Shown here: positions 56,923-64,000 of the stretch, one piece after another
Layout of the letters: the number at the start of each line of letters is the position of its first letter
Numbering within the stretch: position 1 is the first letter of the stretch
Source of the DNA: Acanthosepion esculentum
Lineage: Eukaryota; Mollusca; Cephalopoda; Sepiida; Sepiidae
DNA: 64,000 nucleotides
Reading direction: 5' to 3'
NCBI GenBank assembly: GCA_964036315.1
Contig: OZ038478.1
Coordinates: 143,160,557-143,224,556, forward strand
Translations under genes and position numbers: made by a program
Notes under the pieces: generated by a model
Database searches by the model: none
The model's input: only the letters and a program-made list of their open reading frames with translations
Told to the model about the DNA's origin: nothing

Positions 56923-57944
56923 CAGGTTCTGAGCGACACGATTTAGAAAAACTGATAAAGTGATACCCAGGACTGTTGTCAGACGTACCAAGAAAAACAA
57001 CCATGATGCAGCATGATGAAGAGATAACTCGAGGAATGCCGATAAATCAACATCCTTATCGGCTGAAATCACGGAAGGTGAAGCTGATGAAGGAGGAAAT
57101 CGAATACATGCTAGAAAACGAGATCATAGAACCAAGTGATAGCGCTTGGCTTCACCCTGTGTATTGGGAGGAAAGGAAGATTGGACTATGAGATTCTGCA
57201 CGGACTACAGGAAGGTCAACGCGGTGACCGAAGCGGTTTTTTTCCCCATTCACCGCGTGTAATACGGCATCCACCGAATAGGTCGTGCTATATACATCAC
57301 GAAATTCGAATTGTAGCTGGATTACTGGGCGGTGCCCTAAACCGAGTAAGCCAAGACCATCTCTGCCTTTGTAGTCCCAGGAAGTGCCTATCAATATCTG
57401 GTAATGCCTTTCGGGATGAAGAATTCCCAGGCTACATTTTTGAGGATAATAACCAAATCTCTCGCCGCCATAGAAGGAGTAGACGCCTACATCGATGACA
57501 TTGGTGTCAACAGCAACACATAGGAAGACACTGTGGACATCCAAAATAAAGTAATTGAGATCCTGGACGCAGAAAATCTTAACGATCATTGTGATGAAGA
57601 GTGAATTCGGGGCGGCAACAGTCAAGTACCCTGGGAATACACTTGGCTACGGTAAAGTTACGCAACGTGAGGCGAAATTCCAAGACATACAGAACTATCC
57701 CACCCACGAAACAGTTAGAGAACTGAGGAGATTTCTCGGGATGGCAGGTTATTACAGATGGCTTGTAAAAATGTTTCTGAAAAGACAGCGCCCCTAACCG
57801 ACTTACTGGAAAAGGGGACGAGTGAAGACCGGTCAGTTGAAGATGTCGAGACGAAGGAGGAGCGGCAAAGCGGGAAGGATCCATCTCTTAAGTTAAAGAA
57901 CTCGACGATTCTGAATGACCTTGGAGAAAACCTTAATCACTTCT
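56923..57944 (+). repeat. RT satellite unit 10 (type C)
   Basis: 1,022 bp. Marker 'agaaaaacaaccatgatg' (56991) recurs in unit 13 at 60059. A 1-base loss at 'gcgcttggcttcacc' shifts its finger region. Confidence 0.85.
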
Positions 57945-58967
57945 CAGGTTCTGAGCGACACGATTTAGAAAAACTGATAAAGTGATACCCAGGACTGTTC
58001 TCAGACGTACCTAGAAAAACAACAATGATACAGCATGACGAAGAGATAAATCGAGGAATGCCGATAAATCAACATCCTTATAGGTTGAAACCACGGAAGA
58101 TGAAGCTGATGAAGGAGGAAATCGAATACATGCTAGAAAACGAGATCATAGAACCAAGTGATAGCGCTTGGGCTTCACCCTGTGTATTGGGAGGAAAGTA
58201 AGATTGGAAAATGAGATTCTGCACGGACTAAAGGAAGGTCAACGCGGTGACCGAAGCGGTTTGTTTCCCCATTCCACGCATGTAGGACGGCATCGACCGA
58301 ATAGGTCGTGCTATATACATCACGAAATTCGAATTATAGATGGATTACTGGGCGGTGCCATAAACCGAGTAAGCCAAGACCATCTCTGCCTTTGTAGTCC
58401 CAGGAAGTGCCTATCAATATCGGGTAATGCCTTTCGGGATGAAGAATTCCCAGGCTACATTTATGAGGATAAGAACTAAATCTCTCGCCGCCATAGAAAA
58501 AGTAGACGCCTACATCGATGACATTGGTGTCAACAACAAAACATAGGAAGATCCTGTGGACATCCAAAATAAAGTAATTGAGATCCTGGACGCAGAAAAT
58601 CTTAACCATCATTGTGATGAAGAGTGAATTTCGGGCGGCTACAGTCAAGTAGCTTGAGAATACTCTTGGCTACGGTAAAGTTACGCCAAGTGAGGCGAAA
58701 TTCCAAGAAATACAGAACTATCCCATCCACGAAACAGTTAGAGAACAGAGGAGATTTCTCAGGATGGCAGGTTATTACAGATGGCTTGTAAAAATGTTTC
58801 TGGAAGGACAGCGCCCCTAACCAACTTACTGGAAAAGGGGACGAGTGAAGACCGGTCAGTTTTAGATGTCGAGACGAAGGAGGAGCGGCAGAGCGGGAAG
58901 GATCCATCTCTTAAGTTAAAGAACTCGGCGATTCTTAATGACCTTGGAGAAAACATTAATCACTTGT
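57945..58967 (+). repeat. RT satellite unit 11 (type A)
   Basis: 1,023 bp. Pairs with unit 8 by shared private variants. Confidence 0.85.
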
Positions 58968-59990
58968 CAGGTTCTGAGCGACACGATTTAGAAAAACTGA
59001 TAAAGTGATACTCAGGACTGTTCTCAGACGTACCTAGAAAAACAACGATGACGCAGCATGACGAAGAGATAACTCGAGGAATGCCGATAAATCAACATCC
59101 TTATAGGCTGAAACCACGGAAGATGAAGCTGATGAAGGAGGTAATCGAATACATGCTAGAAAACGAGATCATAGAACCAAGTGATAGCGCTTGGGCTTCA
59201 CACTTTGTATTGGGAGGAAAGGAAGATTGGACTATGAGATTCTGCACGGACTACAGGAAGGTCAACGCGGTGACGGAATCGGTTTGTTTCCCCATTCGTC
59301 GCGTGTAATACGGCATCGACCGAATAGGTCGTGCTATGTACATCACGAAATTCGAGTTTTAGATGGATTACTGGGCGGTGCCCTAAACTGAGTAAGCCAA
59401 GACCATCTCTGCCTTTGTAGTCCCAGGAAGTGCCTATCAATATCGGGTAATGCCTTTCGGGATGAAGAATTCCCAGGCTACATTTATCAGGATAATAACC
59501 AAAACTCTCGCCGCCATAGAATGAGTAGACCCCTACATCGATGACATTGGTGTCAACAGCAACACATAGGAAGACCCTGTGGACATCCAAAATAAAGTAA
59601 TTGAGATCCTGGACGCAGAAAATCTTAACCATCATTGTGTTGAAGAGTGAATTCGGGGCGGCTACAGTCAAGTACCTTGGGAATACTCTTGGCTACGGTA
59701 AAGTTACGCCAAGTGAGGCGAAATTCCAAGACATACAGAACTATCCCACCCACGAAACAGTTAGAGAACTGAGGAGATTTCTCGAGATGGCAGGTTTTTA
59801 CAGATGGCTTGTAAAAATCTTTCTGGAAGGACAGCGCCCCTAACCGAGTTACTGGAAAAGGGGACGAGTTAAGACCGGTCAGTTGAAGATGTCGAGACGA
59901 AGGAGGAGCGGCAGAGCGGGAAGGATCCATCTCTTAAGTTAAAGAACTCGCCGATTCTGAATGACCTTGGAGAAAACCTTAATCACTTGT
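58968..59990 (+). repeat. RT satellite unit 12 (type B)
   Basis: 1,023 bp. Pairs with unit 9 ('gaaggaggtaatcg', 'gaatcggtttg'). Confidence 0.85.
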
Positions 59991-61012
59991 CAGGTTCTGA
60001 GCGACACGATTTAGAAAAACTGATAAAGTGATACCCAGGACTGTTCTCAGACGTAACAAGAAAAACAACCATGATGCAGCATGACGAAGAGATAACTCGA
60101 GGAATGCCGATAAATCAACATCATTATAGTCTGAAACCACGGAAGATGAAGCTGATGAAGGAGGAAATCGAATACATGCTAGAAAACGAGATCATAGAAC
60201 CAAGTGATAGAGCTTGGGCTTCACCCTGTGTATTGGGTGGAAAGGAAGATTGGACTATGAGATTCTGCACGGACTACAGGAAGGTCAACGCGGTGACAGA
60301 AGCGGTTTGTTTCCCCATTCCCCGCGTTTAGGACGGCATCAACCGTATAGGTCGTGCTATGTACATCACGAAATCCGAATTGTAGATGGATACTGGGCGG
60401 TGCCCTAAACTGAGTAAGCCAAGACCATTTCTGCTTTTTTAGTCCCAGGAAGTGCCTATCAATATCGGGTAATGCCTTTCGGGCTGAAGAATTCCCAGGC
60501 TACATTTATGAGGATAATAACCAAATCATCTCGCCGCCATAGAAGGAGTAGACGCCTACATCGATGACATTGGTGTCAACAGCAACACATAGGAAGACCC
60601 TGTGGAAATCCCAAATAAAGTAATTGAGATCCTGGACGCAGAAAATCTTAACCATCATTGTGATGAAGAGTCAATTCGGGGCGGGTACAGTCAATTACCT
60701 TGGGAATAATCTTGGCTACGGTAAAGTTACGCCAAGTGAGACGAAATTCCAAGACATACAGACCTATCCCACCCACGAAACAGTTAGAGAACTGAGGAGA
60801 TTTCTCGGGATGGCAGGTTATTACAGATGGCTTGTAAAAGGGTTTCTGGAAGGACAGCGCCCTAACCGAGTTACTGGAAAAGGGGACGAGTGAAGACCGG
60901 TCAGTTGAAGATGTCGAGACGAAGGAGGAGGGGCATAGCGGGAAGGATCCATCCCTTAAGTTAAAGAACTCGGCGATTCTGAATGACCTTGGAGAAAACC
61001 TTAATCACTTCT
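59991..61012 (+). repeat. RT satellite unit 13 (type C)
   Basis: 1,022 bp. Pairs with unit 10 at its start. Its end matches unit 7 (right part). Confidence 0.85.
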
Positions 61013-61915
61013 CAGGTTCTGAGCGACACGATTTAGAAAAACTGATAAAGTGATACCCAGGACTGTTCTCAGACGTACCTAGAAAATCAACGATGACGCA
61101 GCATGACGAAGAGATAACTCGAGGAATGCCGATAAATCAACATCATTATAGTCTGAAACCACGGAAGATGAAGCTGATGAAGGTGGAAATCGAATACATG
61201 CTAGAAAACGAGATCATAGAACCAAGTGATAGAGCTTAGGCTTCACCGTGTGTATTGGGAGGAATAGAAGATTGGACTATGAGATTCTGCACGGAATACA
61301 GGAAGGTCAACGCGATGACCGAATCGGTTTGTTTCGCCATTCCCCGCGTGTAGGACTGCAACGACCGAATAGTTCGTGCTATGTACATCACGAAATTCGA
61401 ATTGTAGATGGATTACTGGGCGGTGCCCTAAACCGAGTAAGACAAGACCATCTCTGCCTTTGTAGTCCCAGGAAGTGCCTATCAATATCGGGTAATGCCT
61501 TTCGGGATGAAGAATTCCCAGGCTACATTTTTGAGGATAATAACCAAATCTCACGCCGCCATAGAAAAAGTAGACCCCTACATCGATGACATTGGTGTCA
61601 ACAGCAACACATAGGAAGACCCTGTGGACATTCAAAATAAAGTAATTGAGATCCTGGACGCAGAAAATCTTAACCATCATTGTGATGAAGAGTGAATTCG
61701 GGGCGGCTACAGTCAAGTACCTTGGGAATACTCTTGGCTACGGTAAAGTTACGCCAAGTGAGGCGAAATTCCAGGACATACAGAACTATCCCACACACGA
61801 AACAGTTAGAGAACATAGGAGATTTCTCAGGATGGCAGACTATTACAGAAGGTTTTGTAAAAATGTTTCTGGAAGGGCAGCACCCCTAACCGACTTACTC
61901 AAAAAGGGGACGAGA
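61013..61915 (+). repeat. RT satellite unit 14 (joined to RNase H), hybrid
   Basis: Its first ~200 bp share 'catcattatagtctg' with unit 13. Its middle shares 'attgggaggaat' and 'tttcgccattcc' with unit 9. It is the only unit that does not loop back at 'ggggacgag' but continues into RNase H, so it is the original right edge of the RT domain. Confidence 0.8.
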
Positions 61916-62381
61916 TTTAAATCGTTTGGAGAATGTCTGCAGGCTTTCATCGAGATAAAGGAGGCCTTAAGCACAGAGCCGGTGTGGATGGCTCCGGATT
62001 TCGAGAAAACATTCCACTTAGCCATCGATGCTAGTAATGAAGGTATCGGGGCAGTATTGATGCAAGAAGATAATGAAGGAAAGCTACACCCAGTGAGCTA
62101 CTACTTCCAGAAGATGAAGAAGCACCAACAAGTATACTCCACGGTCGAAAAGGTATTATTCGCCCTAAGAAATAGCATCCAACTCTTTGAAATCTACGTG
62201 ACAGCAAGTGCCCACCCCCCAAGATATATGCAGATCATAACCTCCTAAACTTCTTAGAGTGAATGAAGAACAGGAATAGAAAGTTGCAGGCCTGGTTCTT
62301 GAGCTTGCAGGAGTATAATTTAGAGGTAACCCACATCAAAGGGTCGGAAAATGTGGTAGCTGACAGCCTTTCAAGGTACTG
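61916..62381 (+). pseudogene. Gmr1-like RNase H
   Basis: Continues the frame of 61646-62248 ('YYRRFCKNVSGRAAPLTDLL', RT thumb) into RNase H: 'FHLAIDASNEGIGAVLMQ' with the first Asp, 'YSTVEKVLFALRNS' with the Glu position, then after a frameshift near 62220 'LEVTHIKGSENVVADSLSRY' with the last Asp, ending in a stop. It degrades template RNA during reverse transcription. It is inactive because of the break. Confidence 0.8.
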
Positions 62382-62523
62382 AGAAAAAGCAGAAAAAAGT
62401 GAAATAACGCAGAAGGAAAATGCGCCGGCGAAGGAAGAAAGAAGGAAATGAAAAAACAAGTAAGGAGAAGGAGGAATAGAAAGTAACAGAACGAACCTTT
62501 TCATTTCCCCTTTTATTCTCTTA

Positions 62524-62534
62524 AATGGAGGGGG
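62524..62534 (+). promoter_or_regulatory. Polypurine tract of the Gmr1-like element
   Basis: AATGGAGGGGG directly before TGTGACGAGG, the probable 3' LTR start. Confidence 0.55.
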
Positions 62535-63144
62535 TGTGACGAGGTGTCGTAGAAGGCAAGAAGGGGAGACACCCCACCCTCTCTGCAAGCCATCGGCCAC
62601 GGACAGCAGAGGTCAGTTGTGTGGTCGCCGTTGAGGGCGGGAAATGGTAGTGGTAAAAGTTATCATGTCCTCTCCATACAAACCCTAGGTGAACGAGGAG
62701 AGAGAAACAAATCCCCACTCGATTTTCGCGAATAATGTGCAGCCAGTTGGGGTTAGTGTGTATGGAGGCCAGCCGAGGAGAGGAATAATGTTGGCGCCAA
62801 AAGCGACCCACGTGGGGCAAACTGTGGAAGTTAAAAATCAGTTATGAGCCGATGTTCGCCGAGACAGGATCGAAGATATCATAACTCGGAGGCACACCCA
62901 GCGCCCCGTAAAAAGACTCGCCAAAGAGAAGACAAATCCCCCCCTAGAAAAGGGAATAAGATAAGTACTTCCATTTCCGAAATTATATCCTATGCAAAGG
63001 TTAATTGGCCTTAGAAAAGAAAAAGAGAAGGGAAAATAGAACAAACGAAACCCTAGTGACTCGATTTATTTTCCAAGAAAAAAAAGAGAAAAAGAAAAGA
63101 TCTGTAAATGCACATGTGTTAAAGAAGAAGAAAAAAGAAAGGAT

Positions 63145-63201
<57 letters not shown>

Positions 63202-63252
63202 ATAAAAGACGTTAGCCCTGGCCAGGCTATATAGATATAAACTTTATGACAT
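62535..63252 (+). repeat. Probable 3' LTR of the Gmr1-like element
   Basis: Starts TGTGACGAGG after a polypurine tract. It has no partner LTR in the window, so its length is not proven. A (TA)n tract lies within it, and a CA end near 63252 ('tttatgaca') is possible. Confidence 0.4.
63147..63198. repeat. (TA)n microsatellite
   Basis: About 26 TA units. Confidence 0.95.
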
Positions 63253-63349
63253 TTTGTATGTTGTGTTGATAACTGTTTGTCATTATGTAAATATATGTAT
63301 GAATATTTACATGCGTTGTTTTGCTCTGATTATTTTATGTCTCTATGAG

Positions 63350-63800
63350 AAACATGTCGACATAGCCTATGAGATGGCTACCCTCGCAGACGAATATTCA
63401 CTAACGCATAAGCGAGGCAGGAATAAATCAGAGGACCCATCTGAATATGGGAGAAGCACAAAGCCTCGAGTAAAGGCTAGCGCTGGTCCGAGGACAAGAC
63501 CTGGTCAGGCCAACTACCCACATCGCCCGAACAGCCCGAACAGCCCGAAAAGTAAACGGTTTGCTTCTCATTCTTTTACCCCACGACGGACGGAAGGAGG
63601 GAAAACATGACGTGTTACTACTGTGGGAAGGTTTGACACATGGCGGCGAATTGTTCCGCGAAGAAAAGTGCCGAACACAGAAGTGGAGTGTCCAATAAAC
63701 CACAAGGGTTTATATCGTCGCATATGGATCTCAGTAGGAAGATCAAAGGTCGAATCAGAGAGCAATACAAACCATATGTCCGGTGGATGACCCCACGAAG
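63350..63800 (+). pseudogene. Second Gmr1-like gag, 5'-truncated
   Basis: From about 63355 the frame reads 'DIAYEMATLADEYSLTHKR', matching 'GYELAALADEYTITHRK' of the first copy. A Pro/Ser-rich linker and a zinc knuckle follow, 'CYYCGKV-stop-HMAANC', with a TGA inside the knuckle. The front of gag, including most of the SCAN-like domain, is absent. The sequence before it is AT-rich and unrelated. Confidence 0.7.
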
Positions 63801-64000
63801 AGGGTTAAAATCAAAATCCTAAGAGACACAGGAGCGACCCAATCTCTGATAATCGAAGAAGTCATGCCACGCGGATCAGAGACAGCCTCAGGCGAACGAG
63901 TAGTTATACACGGTGTAGGAAGTGGTTTTGTCAGTGTCCCGCTTCACCGGATCTCCCTTGACTCTGATATAGTATGGGGAACTATAGTCATCGGAGTGGT
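63801..64000 (+). CDS. Second Gmr1-like protease (cut by window edge)
   Basis: 'VKIKILRDTGATQSLIIEEV' has the Asp-Thr-Gly active site and closely resembles the protease at 41890. 'VIHGVGSGFVSVPLHRISL' follows. The frame is open to the window end, so integrase would be expected beyond it. Confidence 0.7.

Larger units (their letters stand above)
40885..62534 (+). mobile_element. Gmr1-like Ty3/gypsy element with internally amplified RT
   Basis: Plus-strand order is gag (40885-41811), protease (41890-42250), integrase (42427-43262), RT (43253-61915, ~14 tandem units), RNase H (61916-62381), polypurine tract and start of a 3' LTR. Integrase before RT is the copia-like order known within Ty3/gypsy only for the Gmr1 group. 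The SCAN-like gag agrees with that group. The 5' LTR and leader are absent: the element meets the Tc1 relic just before gag. Every domain carries lesions, so it is inactive. Confidence 0.8.

Noticed and set aside
43253..61915. A host multi-domain gene made of tandem RT repeats
   Set aside because: Shared in-frame stops in every unit from the second or third on exclude a continuous protein.
43253..61915. Pure assembly artefact
   Set aside because: Units differ by private substitutions, one is split by a complete LTR element with a target duplication, and a higher-order pattern exists. Long-read proof is still needed.

Overview
This is eukaryotic (metazoan) repeat DNA with no recognisable host gene. 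Signs are several classes of retrotransposon, a Tc1-type DNA transposon relic, long (TA)n/(GT)n/(GA)n microsatellites, AT-rich noncoding spacers, and no bacterial-style operons or ribosome binding sites. The element mix (Tx1-like LINE, CR1/Jockey-like LINE, BEL/Pao, CsRn1-like and Gmr1-like Ty3/gypsy, tRNA-like short repeats) points to an invertebrate animal, perhaps a decapod crustacean or mollusc. That is inference only; no single-copy gene anchors the species.

Layout. (1) 1-5035: a minus-strand BEL/Pao element with both LTRs and gag-protease, but pol breaks off at the start of the reverse transcriptase. (2) 5135-32220: a three-level nest. An older solo LTR contains a minus-strand CsRn1-like Ty3/gypsy element (5949-32170, 4-bp target duplication AGTG). 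Its 5' LTR is in turn split by about 21 kb of three full-length Tx1-like LINEs lying head to tail on the minus strand (10982-31952). An 11-bp motif recurs at all four LINE boundaries, and the LINE 5' UTRs carry a series of UUCG-tetraloop hairpins. (3) 32686-33970: eight tRNA-like repeats with a period of exactly 159 bp, sharing a 16-nt tail with the LINE 3' UTR. (4) 34585-39770: a decayed CR1/Jockey-like LINE and microsatellites. (5) 39826-40865: a Tc1 transposase relic split by a solo LTR. (6) 40885-62534: a plus-strand Gmr1-like Ty3/gypsy element with the unusual order gag-protease-integrase-RT-RNase H.

The most striking feature is inside that last element. Its RT region has expanded into about 14 tandem copies of a ~1,023-bp unit (43253-61915). 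The copies share the same stop codons, so they multiplied after the RT had died: a coding region has become a satellite. The right part of the array has a trimeric higher-order repeat of exactly 3,068 bp. One unit is interrupted by a young gag-only LTR element (49839-54402, TSD ATAG). A second, 5'-truncated Gmr1-like copy enters the right edge (63350-64000).

No set of genes works together for the host. The relations are between elements: insertion into one another, a possible LINE/SINE partnership, and local amplification. The only long intact reading frame is ORF2 of the middle LINE (18737-22201, 1,154 codons).
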